Of a stretch of DNA of 64,000 bases, positions 45,360-55,026 are shown piece after piece (position 1 is the first letter of the stretch; each line of letters opens with the position of its first letter). Below the pieces are notes generated by a model. The model was not told where the DNA came from. It did no database searches and saw nothing but the letters and a program-made list of their open reading frames with translations. Position numbers and translations under genes: made by a program. Source of the DNA: Billgrantia tianxiuensis (lineage in GTDB: Bacteria > Pseudomonadota > Gammaproteobacteria > Pseudomonadales > Halomonadaceae); NCBI RefSeq assembly GCF_009834345.1, contig NZ_CP035042.1, positions 3,286,001 through 3,350,000 of the forward strand, read 5' to 3'.

Positions 45360-46340
45360 TCATGCCCAGGCGCTCCGCACTCCGGCCACAGCGGCCATCA
45401 GCAGGAAGAACACCGCCCAGGCGCCATGCATGTGGCGCACGGCACGTTCGATATGGACGACCCGCAGCGGCTCGTGCGGCTCGCCCAGCCTTACCCGCTC
45501 TGAGACCCGACCGCCGTAGGTATTGGTGCCGCCGAGCTGCACGCCGAGCAGGTACGCCATCATCGCTTCGGGCCAGCCGGCGTTGGGGCTGGGGTGGCCC
45601 GGCGCCTCGCGCCAGGTGCCGGCCAGTGCCCCTCGCCAGCGCGCCCCCGGCAGCGCCAGGGCGGCCAGCCACATGCTCAGGGCGGTGAGCCGGGCCGGCA
45701 CCCAGTTGGCCAGGTCGTCGAGCCTGGCCGAAGCGTAGCCGAAATCGGCGTAGCGCTCGCTGCGATGGCCGACCATGGAGTCCAGGGTGTTCACCGCCTT
45801 GTAGGCCAGCGCCAGCGGCGCCCCGCCGAGCAGCGCCCAGAACAGCGGCGCGGTGATGCCATCGACCGTGTTCTCGGCCACGGTTTCCACCGTGGCCCGG
45901 GTCACGCCGGCCTCGTCGAGGGTATCGGTATCGCGCCCGACGATCATCGCAACGGCCCGGCGCGCACCTGTGAGGTCGCCCTTGACCAGCGGGTCGGCCA
46001 CCACGAAGGCGGCATCGCGCAGCCCCTTGATGGCAAGCGCGCTGGCCAGCAACAGCAGTTCGCCGATGCGCCCAAGCCAGGGGTGCAGCCAGGCGAGCAG
46101 CGTCAGCCCACTCCAGGCCAGCGCATAGACGAGCGCCACCACGCAACCGGTGAGCAGAAAGCCCTTGCAGCGACGGGCTCGCGGGCTGCCGTGGTTCCAG
46201 CGACGCTCCAGCACCTCGATCAGCCGCCCCATGGCGACCACCGGATGGGGAAGCCAGCGCGGGTCGCCGATGAGCAGATCCAGCGCGATGGCCCCCAGCA
46301 GCAGTGCCAGTAGGGCCAGGCTCAGCGGCTCGACACTCAT
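45360..46340 (-). CDS. cbiB: Adenosylcobinamide-phosphate synthase
   Basis: 326 residues, membrane protein. Typical LDLLIGDPRWLPHPVVAMGRLI, VGRDTDTLDEAGVTRATVETVAENTVDG and DSMVGHRSERYADFGYASARLDD. It attaches the aminopropanol linker to cobyric acid (named CobD in P. denitrificans). The start overlaps the cobT stop by ATGA. Confidence 0.94.
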   Translation of the reverse strand: MSVEPLSLALLALLLGAIALDLLIGDPRWLPHPVVAMGRLIEVLERRWNHGSPRARRCKGFLLTGCVVALVYALAWSGLTLLAWLHPWLGRIGELLLLASALAIKGLRDAAFVVADPLVKGDLTGARRAVAMIVGRDTDTLDEAGVTRATVETVAENTVDGITAPLFWALLGGAPLALAYKAVNTLDSMVGHRSERYADFGYASARLDDLANWVPARLTALSMWLAALALPGARWRGALAGTWREAPGHPSPNAGWPEAMMAYLLGVQLGGTNTYGGRVSERVRLGEPHEPLRVVHIERAVRHMHGAWAVFFLLMAAVAGVRSAWA

Positions 46341-47392
46341 GCCTCGGCGCCACCGGCGGCCACCCCGGCCGAATCGAAGGTGGCCATCTCGCTCAGCATG
46401 CGGCAGGCGGCTTCGAGCAGCGGGAAAGCGAGCGCCGCCCCGGTGCCCTCGCCCAGGCGCAGCTGCATGTCGAGCAGCGGCTCGGCCTCGAGCAGCTCCA
46501 GCGCCACGTCGTGGCCCGGCTCGCAGGAACGGTGGCCGAAGATCAGGTAGCCGCGCAGCGCAGGCGCGAGGCGGCAGGCCACCAGCGCCGCCACCGTGGC
46601 GATGAAGCCATCGACCAGGATCGGCATGCGCCGGGCGGCCGCACCCAGGTAGGCGCCGGCCATGGCGGCGATCTCCAGCCCGCCGAGCTTGACCAGCACT
46701 TCCATGGGCCGGGTGGGGTCGGCATCGCGAGCCGCCAGGGCGCTTTCGATCACCCCGGCCTTGTGAGCCAGGCGCGCAGGGGCGATACCCGTGCCCTGGC
46801 CGACCAGGCGACTCGCTGGCCGGCCGCTCAGCGCCGCCAGCAAGGCGCTGCTCGCGGTGGTGTTGGCAATGCCCATCTCACCGACGATCAGGCAGCGGCA
46901 GCCGGCGGCGTGACTGCGCGCGGCGGCACGTATGCCGACCTCGATGGCGCGCTGGGCCTCGGCCAGGCTCATGGCATCCTCGCGGGCGAAATTGGCGGTG
47001 CCGGGACGCACCTTGTCGTGGACCACGCCCTCACCTTCGACGGTACCCTTCACGCCGACATCGACGACCTCGAGCCGTGCCGCGATCTGCCGGGCAAAGA
47101 CGTTGATGGCGGCACCGCCAGCGGCGAAATTGGCCACCATCTGCGCGGTGACCTCCTGGGGAAAGGCCGACACCCCCTCCTCGGCCACGCCATGGTCGGC
47201 GGCGAAGACGATCACCCCGGGCGGGCTCACCGCAGGCGCAGCGCTGCCGCTCAGACAGGCAAGCTGGATGACCAGCGATTCGAGACGACCCAGGCTGCCG
47301 GGGGGCTTGGTGAGGTTGTCGAGGCGTGTCTGCACGGTGGGGGCAAGAGCGTCATCGACCGGTACGATGGCGGCCAGGGTATCGGCAAGCAT
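46337..47392 (-). CDS. cobT: Nicotinate-nucleotide-dimethylbenzimidazole phosphoribosyltransferase
   Basis: 351 residues. Family motifs: LTKPPGSLGRLESL, VFAADHGVAEEGVSAFPQ, GEMGIANTTASSAL, and the catalytic Glu region near the C-terminus (LRLGEGTGAALAFPLLEA). It forms alpha-ribazole phosphate from the base made by BluB. First gene of the nucleotide-loop operon, with its own promoter-like sequence upstream. Confidence 0.95.
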   Translation of the reverse strand: MLADTLAAIVPVDDALAPTVQTRLDNLTKPPGSLGRLESLVIQLACLSGSAAPAVSPPGVIVFAADHGVAEEGVSAFPQEVTAQMVANFAAGGAAINVFARQIAARLEVVDVGVKGTVEGEGVVHDKVRPGTANFAREDAMSLAEAQRAIEVGIRAAARSHAAGCRCLIVGEMGIANTTASSALLAALSGRPASRLVGQGTGIAPARLAHKAGVIESALAARDADPTRPMEVLVKLGGLEIAAMAGAYLGAAARRMPILVDGFIATVAALVACRLAPALRGYLIFGHRSCEPGHDVALELLEAEPLLDMQLRLGEGTGAALAFPLLEAACRMLSEMATFDSAGVAAGGAEA

Positions 47393-47425
47393 GAGCGTAT
47401 CCTGATAGGGCGTGGAGCAGCCGCC

Positions 47426-47453
47426 ATCTTAACAGGCTGGCTCGGCCTGTCAC
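47426..47453 (-). promoter_or_regulatory. Putative promoter of the cobT operon
   Basis: On the minus strand GTGACA (47448-47453) and TAAGAT (47426-47431) are 16 bases apart, 34 bases before the cobT start. The -35 element overlaps the end of the copper ATPase gene. No riboswitch is seen here. Confidence 0.4.
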
Positions 47454-49725
47454 GGCGCCGTGCCCAGCGCTCCCACCTGCTGGCTCTGCTGTCGCGCCTG
47501 AGGCTCCCGCTCGCCGGCCAGGGCCAGGCGTGCCGAATTCGCCACCACGCTGAGCGAGCTGGCCACCATGGCCAGCACCGCTATCAGAGGCGGAATCGGC
47601 ATGGCCACCGCCAGCCCCAGTGCCAGCAGGTTGTAGATGCCGGAGAGCACCAGATTCTGGCGCATCACCCGGCGCGTGCGGTGCGCCAGGCGCCAGGCCA
47701 CCTCGACCCCGGCCACCCCGGGCTTGAGCAGCGCCACGCTGGCGCCCTCCTGCACCGTGCTGTTGGCACCCAGCGGCGCCACGCCGACGCTGGCGGTGGC
47801 TAGACCCACCACGTCGTTGAGCCCGTCGCCGACGTAGAGCGACGGCTGCGGCATGGCCGCCAGCAGCTTGGCCTTGGCCTCGGGGCTGCGCCCGGCATAG
47901 CACTCCTCCGCTTTCATGCCCACCGCATCCGCCAGCCGCCTCACCGCCGGCGCCCTGTCGCCGCTGATCAGCGCCAGCGCGAGGCCGTGACGGCGCAGCT
48001 CGGCCAGCGTTTCTGCGGTGCCGAGCAGGGCCGTCTCGCCCAGGGTGAAGCGAGCCGACAGGGCACCGTCGCAGGCCAGCAGTACTTCGCTCTCTCCCGA
48101 GTCGGCGGCCTGCTCGGTGGCAACGCCCTGCTCGGCGAGCCAGGCACGGCTGCCCAGCAGCAGCTCTCGCCCGTCGCCAAGTGAGACCCGGCGCCCGCGT
48201 CCGCCGACCTCCTCGGCCTGCACGATCTCGAGCTCCCCGCCCGCCCCGGCATCCTGGGCCCCTCGGGCATCTTGAATATCTTGCACATCTTGAACATAGC
48301 GACGCACGGCCCGCGCCAACGGGTGCTCGCTGCCACGCGCCGCCACCGAGGCCAGCGCCAGCAGCTCCGGTTCAGTCAGGTTGGCCGCCGAGTGCATGGC
48401 CTGCACCTGCGGCTCTCCGGCGGTGAGGGTGCCGGTCTTGTCGAAGGCGGCGCTGCGGATTCGCGCCAGCGTCTCGAAGGCCCCGGGTCGCGAATCACTA
48501 CGCCGCGCTCCAGGGCCTGGCCGCTACCCGCCAGACCGGCCAGGGGAATCGCCAGGCCCACGGCACAGGGGCAGGCCACCACCAGCACCGACAGCGCCCT
48601 CACCCAGGCCTCCTCGGTCGGCACGCCGGCCAGCCAGGTCGCCACCAGGGTAAGCAATGCCAGCACCACCGCCAGGGGGCTGAGCCAGCCGGCGAAGCGA
48701 TCCGCCAGCCGTTGCAGCTCGCCCTTGCGCGCCTGCTGCCACCACATCTGCTCGCGCAGCCGGTCCAGACGACACTCGCCGGCGGGCGCGGTGACCTCGA
48801 ATACCAGCGCCGCGCCGAGGTTACGGCAGCCGGCCGCCACGGCATCGCCCGGCAGGCAGCGCCGCGGCGCGCTTTCGCCGGTCAGCGGTGAGAGGTCGAG
48901 CAGCGCTTCGCCATCGCGGAGGACGCCATCCAGCGGCAGGGTCTCGCCGGGCTCGACGCACAGCCGATCCCCCACCGCCACCGCTTCCAGCGCACGGGAC
49001 TGCCAGGCATCCGCCACCCAGCGCTGCACCTGCGCCGGCGGCCGATGCAGTGCCTGGAGCGCACGCAGCCCGCGGTGGCGACATAGCGTTTCCACCAGCC
49101 GGCCGACCAGTAGCAGAGTGACCAACATCACGGCGGTATCGAAATAGACCTCCGGCGAGCCCAGCATCAGCAGCCACAGCGAGACACCTACCGCCGTCAG
49201 CGCCCCCAGCGACACCAACGCATCCATGCCAGGCCTGCGAGCCCTGATCGTACGCCACCCGGCACGGTAGAACGGAAAGGCCACGTAGCTGACCACCGGC
49301 AACGCAAAGGCGCCGGACACCCAGGCCATGACCAGTTCCAGTCGCGGGCTTGGCATGGCGCCGACATAGATCAGCAGCGAGGCGAGCATGGTCCACATGC
49401 CGAAGGCCACGGCCATCAGCAGCCGCAGGGTGAGATAGCGGCTCTCGGCGTCGAGCCGCGCTTCGGCATCGGCTACCGCCTCGGGCGGACCGAGGCGGTA
49501 GCCGAGACGGCGTACGGCAGCCGCCAGCCGGGGCTCGTCGAGGGCCTCCGGCTCACCTTCCACCAGCAGGGTAGCACTGGGGTAGTGCACGCTGGCGGCG
49601 CCAATCCCGGGCAGCCGCTTCAATTGGGCCTCGACGGCCAGCGCACAGCTGGTGCACCACAACCCCTGCACCGAATACAGGGCTTCGGCGCGGCGGGTGG
49701 ACGGGGAATCGGGAGTTGGCATCAT
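47450..49725 (-). CDS. Copper-translocating P1B-type ATPase (CopA/CcoI type), frame broken once
   Basis: About 758 residues. N-terminal heavy-metal-binding domain with LWCTSCALAVEAQL, membrane segments, phosphatase motif LTGES, the transport motif ACPCAVGLAIPLA, the phosphorylation site FDKTGTLTAG, and GDGLNDVVGLATA. The frame breaks in the C run 48481-48484, just before DKTGT; one added base gives DPGAFETLARIRSAAFDKTG. A low-complexity insert (YVQDVQDIQDARGAQD) lies in the nucleotide-binding domain. The start at 49725 or 49722 (MMPTPDSP) is set by the N-terminal domain. The WCTSCAL site is like those of ATPases that load cytochrome oxidases, but no oxidase genes are nearby. Confidence 0.88.
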
Positions 49726-49788
49726 GCTCAACAGCGTAACGACCCACGGCCATTTATCCAGCGTTGGCGCTTCGTGAATGAGCCGATA

Positions 49789-49808
49789 TACTGTATATAA
49801 ATACACTA
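49789..49808. promoter_or_regulatory. LexA (SOS) box
   Basis: TACTGTATATAAATACACTA matches the gammaproteobacterial LexA site (CTGT-n8-ACAG, AT-rich core) with one mismatch in the right half. It lies 15 bases before the radical SAM gene and about 65 before the divergent copper ATPase start. Confidence 0.75.
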
Positions 49809-49822
49809 TTGAGGTCGCCGCC

Positions 49823-50905
49823 ATGCCGCAGTTCGACCAGCAGCAGCCGCGCAAGGGACGCGGCGCCACCTATAACCCCGACAACCGCTTCGCGCCCACG
49901 CACAGTGAAACGGAGGACGACGGCTGGTGGCAGGAGGAGATGCCGACGCGCCTGGCCACCGTGGTCAGCAACGAACAGGCCCGCAGCGCGCTTTCCTGGA
50001 ACGATTCGCCGGATATTGGCTTCGATCGCTCGCTGAACCCGTACCGAGGCTGCGAGCATGGCTGCATCTACTGCTACGCGCGACCCAGTCACGCTTACTG
50101 GGATCTTTCCCCCGGGATCGACTTCGAAACCCGGCTGATCGCTCGCAGCGGCCTGGTGGAGCGGCTACATGAGGAGTTCTGCAAGCTCAGCTACGTGTGC
50201 CGGCCCATCGCCCTGTCCGGCAATACCGACTGCTACCAGCCGCTGGAAGCGGAGCGTGGTTCCACCCGCAAGATACTGGCCTTCCTGCTCGAATGCCGCC
50301 ATCCGGTCTCGATCATCACCAAAAGCGCCCTGATCCTGCGCGACCTGGACCTGCTGGCCGAGCTGGCGCGCCTGCGTCTGGTCAGAGTAGCGATAAGCCT
50401 CACCAGCCTGGATACCGAGCTCAAGCGTAGCCTGGAGCCGCGCGCCGCCTCTCCTGCGGCCCGCCTACGTACCGTCGAGCGCTTGAAGGACGCCGGCATC
50501 CCGGTAGGTGTCATGGTCGCACCGATCATTCCGGGCTTGACCGACCACGAGCTGGAGCGCCTGCTCGAGGCGGCGCGCGATGCCGGGGCGGAGTCTGCCG
50601 GATGGACGCTGCTGCGCCTGCCGCGGGAAGTGGCGCCGCTATTCGATGAATGGTTGCAGGCGCATTATCCGCAGCGTGCCGGCAAGGTGATGAGCCTGAT
50701 GCGACAATGCCGGGGAGGCGCCGATTACGACAGCCGCTTCGGCAAGCGCATGCGCGGCGAGGGCATCTTCGCTCAGCTCATCGCCCAGCGCTTCGAAAAG
50801 GCTTGTCGCCGCCTGGGGCTCAACGACCCCGAGAAGCGCGACTCGCGCCAGTTGGACACCACGGCCTTCAGGCCGCCCCGAGCCCAGGGCGACCTGTTCG
50901 AATGA
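49823..50905 (+). CDS. PA0069-family radical SAM protein (spore photoproduct lyase-like)
   Basis: 360 residues from MPQFDQQQPRKGRGA; GAGG lies eight bases upstream. The SAM/iron-sulfur motif is CEHGCIYC (Cx3Cx2C), preceded by DRSLNPYRG and followed by CYARPSHAYWDLSPG. Related to SplB, so a DNA-repair role is possible. Known: PA0069 of Pseudomonas aeruginosa belongs to the LexA regulon, which fits the LexA box just upstream. The substrate is unknown. Confidence 0.88.
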   Translation: MPQFDQQQPRKGRGATYNPDNRFAPTHSETEDDGWWQEEMPTRLATVVSNEQARSALSWNDSPDIGFDRSLNPYRGCEHGCIYCYARPSHAYWDLSPGIDFETRLIARSGLVERLHEEFCKLSYVCRPIALSGNTDCYQPLEAERGSTRKILAFLLECRHPVSIITKSALILRDLDLLAELARLRLVRVAISLTSLDTELKRSLEPRAASPAARLRTVERLKDAGIPVGVMVAPIIPGLTDHELERLLEAARDAGAESAGWTLLRLPREVAPLFDEWLQAHYPQRAGKVMSLMRQCRGGADYDSRFGKRMRGEGIFAQLIAQRFEKACRRLGLNDPEKRDSRQLDTTAFRPPRAQGDLFE

Positions 50906-50942
50906 GCCGGCAACGTGGAAGAGAAACGAGCCAGGCGGAGGA

Positions 50943-51626
50943 TCAGCCAGGCCGCCGATCCTCTATGATGATGCCGTTCTGCTGGACTTCGGCCTCGTGA
51001 GCCGCCTCTCGCCATGGCTCGGCCAGCGCCTCCTCATACCACTGCTGCATGGCAGGTAGCGACAGCAGCCGGGAGACGTAATCCATCGAGGGCGCACCGA
51101 GTTCCAGCCCGAAACTCTGTACCCGGAATGCCACCGGCGCAAAGAAGGCATCCACCGCAGTGAAGGACTCACCCGCCAGGAAAGGTCCCCCGAAACGGGA
51201 GAGCCCCTGCTGCCAGAGTTCATCGAGGCGAGCCAGGTTGCCTGCCAAGGCATCCGGCATATGGTGCAGCTTCACCCTGACGCCGCAGTTCATTGGACAC
51301 AGGCTGCGCAGGGCGGAAAATCCGGCGTGCATCTCGCTGCTGGCACAGCGAGCCCAGGCGCGTGCCTCCTCGTCGGCGGGCCATACGCCGGCGTGGCGCT
51401 CGGCCAGGTATTCGACGATCGCCAGTGACTCCCAGACGGTGCGTTCGCCATCCTCCAGACAGGGCACCAGCCCGGAGGGTGAGAAAGCGCGAAAGGTGCT
51501 CCAGTTCGAGTCAGACTCGAAGGGGGTCAGGCGCTCCTCAAAGGGGATGTCCAATTGGCGCATCAACACCCAAGGGCGTAGCGACCAGGAAGAGTAGTTC
51601 TTGTTGGCAATATGCAGGCGATACAT
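50943..51626 (-). CDS. Glutathione S-transferase
   Basis: 227 residues from MYRLHIANKNYSSWSLRPW; a GTG at 51641 is possible. A thioredoxin-fold N-terminal domain (SSWSLRPWVLMRQLDIPFEE, SGLVPCLEDGERTVWESLAIVEYLAER) and a helical C-terminal domain are seen. It is a cytosolic enzyme that joins glutathione to reactive compounds; substrate unknown. It stands alone, with about 90 bases before the next gene upstream. Confidence 0.88.
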   Translation of the reverse strand: MYRLHIANKNYSSWSLRPWVLMRQLDIPFEERLTPFESDSNWSTFRAFSPSGLVPCLEDGERTVWESLAIVEYLAERHAGVWPADEEARAWARCASSEMHAGFSALRSLCPMNCGVRVKLHHMPDALAGNLARLDELWQQGLSRFGGPFLAGESFTAVDAFFAPVAFRVQSFGLELGAPSMDYVSRLLSLPAMQQWYEEALAEPWREAAHEAEVQQNGIIIEDRRPG

Positions 51627-51732
51627 GTCAGTTACCGTCACCTAGGGGAGGCATGACAGCATAGCCTGCCAATCTGACTCTCTGCCAGACGGATCGTTGG
51701 AAAACCTCGTCGCCGTTCAGCAAGAGCGCCAG

Positions 51733-52728
51733 TCAAGGGATCAGCACCGCAGCCCCCGTCAGCCTTCCTTCGCGCAGGTCGGCCAGGGCCTGGTTGGCCT
51801 GCGCCAGGGGGTAGGCATGCGTCTCGGTGCGTATCGGAACCGTGGGCGCCAGCGCCAGGAACTCCTCGCCATCCTGGCGGGTGAGATTGGCCACCGACTT
51901 GACGCTGCGCTCCTGCCACAACAGGCGATAGGGAAAGGCGGGAATATCGGACATGTGAATCCCCCCGGAAACGACCGCCCCACCAGGGCGCACCTGAGCC
52001 AGGGCCAGCGGTACCAGCTCGCCCACCGGCGCGAACAGCAGCGCGGCATCAAGGGGCTCCGGCGGCGTCTGGTCGGCATCGCCGGCCCACACCGCACCGA
52101 GCCGCAGCGCGAAGGCCTGAGCCGCGTCGTCGCCCGGACGGGTGAAGGCATAGACCCGCTGCCCACGTGCCACGGCGAGCTGTACGAGGATATGCGCCGC
52201 GGCGCCGAAGCCATAGATTCCTAGGTGGCGATTTTCTTCACCGCCTGCCAGGCGCCAAGTGCGATAGCCGATCAGCCCCGCGCAAAGCAGCGGCGCGGCG
52301 GCCTGGGCGTCCTCCGCCATCAGCGGAAAGCAGTAGCGGGCATCGGCCACGCCGTATTCGGCATAGCCGCCATCAAGGGTATAACCGGTAAATCGAGCTT
52401 GAGTGCAGAGATTTTCGCGGCCGGCCAGACAGGCCTCGCATTCGCCGCAGGTCCAGCCCAGCCAGGGCACGCCGATGCGCATGCCGGGCGCCAGGTGGTT
52501 GACGCCTTGCCCCACCGCCGTGATCTCGCCGACGATCTCGTGACCAGGCACCAGCGGCAGACGCGGCGAAGGGAGCTCGCCATCCACGACGTGCAGGTCG
52601 GTGCGGCACACGCCGCAGGCCAGCACACGATACTGCACCTGGCCCGCCTCGGGCTCAGGCCGGGATACCCACTCCAGCTGCAGCGGCTGGCCCGGGCCAT
52701 GCAACCGCATGGCGCGCATCTGGCTCAT
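51733..52728 (-). CDS. Zinc-dependent alcohol dehydrogenase
   Basis: 331 residues, medium-chain dehydrogenase. Catalytic zinc ligands in CGVCRTDLH and GHEIVGEI; the structural zinc cysteines in CGECEACLAGRENLC; a cofactor loop GIYGFGAAAHILVQLA. NAD(P)-dependent oxidation of alcohols or reduction of aldehydes. The start at 52728 is followed by a second Met three codons on; either may be used. Confidence 0.9.
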   Translation of the reverse strand: MSQMRAMRLHGPGQPLQLEWVSRPEPEAGQVQYRVLACGVCRTDLHVVDGELPSPRLPLVPGHEIVGEITAVGQGVNHLAPGMRIGVPWLGWTCGECEACLAGRENLCTQARFTGYTLDGGYAEYGVADARYCFPLMAEDAQAAAPLLCAGLIGYRTWRLAGGEENRHLGIYGFGAAAHILVQLAVARGQRVYAFTRPGDDAAQAFALRLGAVWAGDADQTPPEPLDAALLFAPVGELVPLALAQVRPGGAVVSGGIHMSDIPAFPYRLLWQERSVKSVANLTRQDGEEFLALAPTVPIRTETHAYPLAQANQALADLREGRLTGAAVLIP

Positions 52729-52796
52729 GGCAGCCCCCCTTGGAAGAAGTCTCTCACGGGAGCATAGCGCAGCCTCTCGGCTACGTTCAGTTCAGA

Positions 52797-53660
52797 TCAG
52801 CTCACCGCCACTTCATAGCCGGTGAACTTGCGCAGGTTGATCACACCCGTGTCGAGGATCAGGTACTGCCCCTTGAGGCCCAGCAGCGTACCGCTCACCC
52901 GCGCCTGCTTGTCGAAGTTGTGCGAAACGATCTTGCGCGGGAATTCCAGCACCGGATAGTCGAAAGTGACCGGCGCCTCGTCGAGCGCTCGGATGGTATC
53001 GACACCGAAACGTTCACGCAGCCGTCCGAGCCCGCCGTCGAGACGGGCCAGGAGGCGATCACGCTCGGCCAGGAGATCAAGCGCCTCCACCTCGCCCTTG
53101 AGCATGGCGCGCCAGTTGGTGCGGTCGGCCACCTCTTCCTTGAACAGCACTTCGACCAGGCCGGACTGCTGGCGCGTCTCCACCGTCAGGATGGGCAACG
53201 CCTGGATCGCCCCCTGGTCGAGCCAACGCGTCGGCACCTGGGTGCCCCGGGTGATGCCTACCTTGAGCCCCGAGGAGTTAGCCAGATAGATCACATGCGG
53301 CTGGAAGCAGTGGCGCTCGGCCCACTCGGGCTCGCGGCAGGTGCCGGCATCGAAGTGACAGGTCTCGGGCTTGACGATACAGGTATCGCACTGGGCCAGC
53401 TTCTTGAAGCAGGGGTAGCAGTAGCCCTGGGCGAAGCTTTTCTTCGTCGCCCGGCCACAGTGGGTGCAGGCGATGGCGCCCGTCCAGTTCAGCTCGAGCG
53501 GCTGGCCCAGGCGCGCATTGAGGTCCAGGCGATGCTCGCCGGCACGCAGCGTATACCTGACGGGCCCGCCCGGCTCCCCGGGTGCGATGGCCATCTTGCT
53601 CAGGCAGCCCTGCACGACCGGAGCCGCTTCTATCCGTCCACCTTCAATCACGGCTGGCAT
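52797..53660 (-). CDS. DUF2797 family protein
   Basis: 287 residues from MPAVIEGGRIEAAPVVQG. Conserved cysteine pairs (ACTHCGRATKKSFAQGYCYPC, QCDTC) suggest a zinc-binding region at about residues 70-115, followed by QPHVIYLANSSGLKVGITRG, the hallmark of the family, near a GIY-YIG-like strand pattern. Function unknown. The start overlaps the YeaC-like gene end by 17 bases, so the two are probably co-transcribed. Confidence 0.85.
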   Translation of the reverse strand: MPAVIEGGRIEAAPVVQGCLSKMAIAPGEPGGPVRYTLRAGEHRLDLNARLGQPLELNWTGAIACTHCGRATKKSFAQGYCYPCFKKLAQCDTCIVKPETCHFDAGTCREPEWAERHCFQPHVIYLANSSGLKVGITRGTQVPTRWLDQGAIQALPILTVETRQQSGLVEVLFKEEVADRTNWRAMLKGEVEALDLLAERDRLLARLDGGLGRLRERFGVDTIRALDEAPVTFDYPVLEFPRKIVSHNFDKQARVSGTLLGLKGQYLILDTGVINLRKFTGYEVAVS

Positions 53661-53928
53661 CCCGAGCCAGCCCCGCGAGTTCGGGCGGCACATCGGTGCC
53701 GCTGCTGGCACTGCCGCAGGTGCGCTGCTGCAGATACCCGACCCGCAGCTCCTCGGGCACGTTGTTCTCGTGCTCGTAGCGAATCACCGCCTCGAGGCAG
53801 AGCTCGGTCTGCTCCGCAGTCAGCCTGCGCCCATCAGGCCACTTGCGCAGCGCCACCGCCTGCTTGAGGCTGTCGTAGATGGCCGGCGTCATCTGCCGGA
53901 TCATGCGCTCGAAGGTCATATCGCTCAT
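53644..53928 (-). CDS. YeaC-like DUF1315 protein
   Basis: 94 residues, MSDMTFERMIRQMTPAIYD onward, with LRKWPDGRRLTAEQTELCLEAVIRYE, the pattern of the small YeaC (DUF1315) family. Function unknown. The frame is open upstream to 54393, but that part overlaps the rhomboid gene in a wrong frame. It lies between the rhomboid and DUF2797 genes on the same strand. Confidence 0.82.
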   Translation of the reverse strand: MSDMTFERMIRQMTPAIYDSLKQAVALRKWPDGRRLTAEQTELCLEAVIRYEHENNVPEELRVGYLQQRTCGSASSGTDVPPELAGLARDASRD

Positions 53929-53954
53929 TGGGGAAATTCTCTCGAAGTGACGGC

Positions 53955-54803
53955 TCAATGAAGACGCCTGGCTCGGCCCGAATAATACCACCCCAACAGA
54001 AGCCCCACGACCAGTCCCCCCAGGTGCGCCTCGTTGGCTACGTTGCCGAAGCCGACCGCGCCGGCCATGTCGGTCATGGTGAACACCATCCAGCCGAGCA
54101 TGAAGACCACCAGCATTTGTGGCACGAAGAAGCCGCTGTGCGGCGCCCGGCGCGACATCAGCCAGACGTAGCCGAGCAGGGCGAAATCGACACCCGACAT
54201 GCCACCAAACAGCACGGTGCCGGTGGCGTACTGGGCCAGGTTGGCGCCAACGCCTGCCACCAGCAGGATCGTCAACATGCGTCCACTGCCCTGCAGCGTC
54301 TCGACCTGGCGGCCGAAGTACCATAGCCACATCATGTTGAAGATCAGGTGCATCCAGCCGAAGTGGAGAAAGGCCGGCGACAGCAGGCGCCATACCTGCC
54401 CCGAGGTCAACACGTCGGCCAAGTTGCCGAAGGCCAGGCTGCCGCCAACGACGGCGACCGGCACGATGGTCAACATGGCCACCACGATGTCGCCGAGCAC
54501 GGCCATCAGGGCGAATACCAGCAGCGAAATGCCCAACGCCGCGGTGGTGACCGGCACTTGCCGCAAGGCAACGGAGAGAGAGGCCCCGCTCGTCGAGCGG
54601 CGGCGCCGTTCCGGCATGATGCGCTCACCACGCTGCCAGCGAGTGAGCAAGTGCATCAGCGCATCGTGCTGGTCAAGATCGGCGAGCCATAGGACCTGCC
54701 CCTCCGCTTCCTCGGTGAAGCGGTGCCCGATCCGGTGAGCCCACAGCGCACGGCGCAGCTCGCGGGTATCCGTGTCGTGTGGAAACAGCATGATGCGATA
54801 CAT
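53955..54803 (-). CDS. Rhomboid-family intramembrane serine protease (GlpG-like)
   Basis: 282 residues. An N-terminal cytoplasmic domain (about 1-75) is followed by six membrane segments. HFGWMHLIFNMMWLWYFG carries the conserved His/Asn region, GGMSGVDFALLGY holds the catalytic Ser, and NEAHLGGLVVGLL the catalytic His. It cleaves membrane proteins within the bilayer. AT-richer sequence upstream (54804-54896) may hold its promoter. Confidence 0.9.
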   Translation of the reverse strand: MYRIMLFPHDTDTRELRRALWAHRIGHRFTEEAEGQVLWLADLDQHDALMHLLTRWQRGERIMPERRRRSTSGASLSVALRQVPVTTAALGISLLVFALMAVLGDIVVAMLTIVPVAVVGGSLAFGNLADVLTSGQVWRLLSPAFLHFGWMHLIFNMMWLWYFGRQVETLQGSGRMLTILLVAGVGANLAQYATGTVLFGGMSGVDFALLGYVWLMSRRAPHSGFFVPQMLVVFMLGWMVFTMTDMAGAVGFGNVANEAHLGGLVVGLLLGWYYSGRARRLH

Positions 54804-54896
54804 GAACTCTTCCTAAATCAACCCTTGGCAGCATCTTGCGCTGCAACGAGGCTTTTCTCAAATCCCTTCGTCTTCGAACCGCCGCTGGAGGCACAT

Positions 54897-54925
54897 AAAA
54901 AATCCGGCGGAAGGGGGCCGCCGGA
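54897..54925 (-). terminator. Rho-independent terminator of the NAD kinase/phosphoesterase transcript
   Basis: TCCGGCGG (54903-54910) pairs with CCGCCGGA (54918-54925). On the minus strand the stem is followed by six T residues. It lies about 100 bases past the stop at 55027. Confidence 0.85.
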
Positions 54926-55026
54926 CAAGAGCAAGGGATCATTCAAGGGAACACCTACTCTGACGAGCGAGCCGAGGGGAAGTTCATGGCGACGAGCAAA
55001 AAAGTTGTAAAACTTTGTATCCCTCT

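Noticed and set aside
49700..49790. A CueR-type operator for the copper ATPase
   Set aside because: I looked for the ACCTTCC/GGAAGGT pattern with MerR-type spacing and did not find it.
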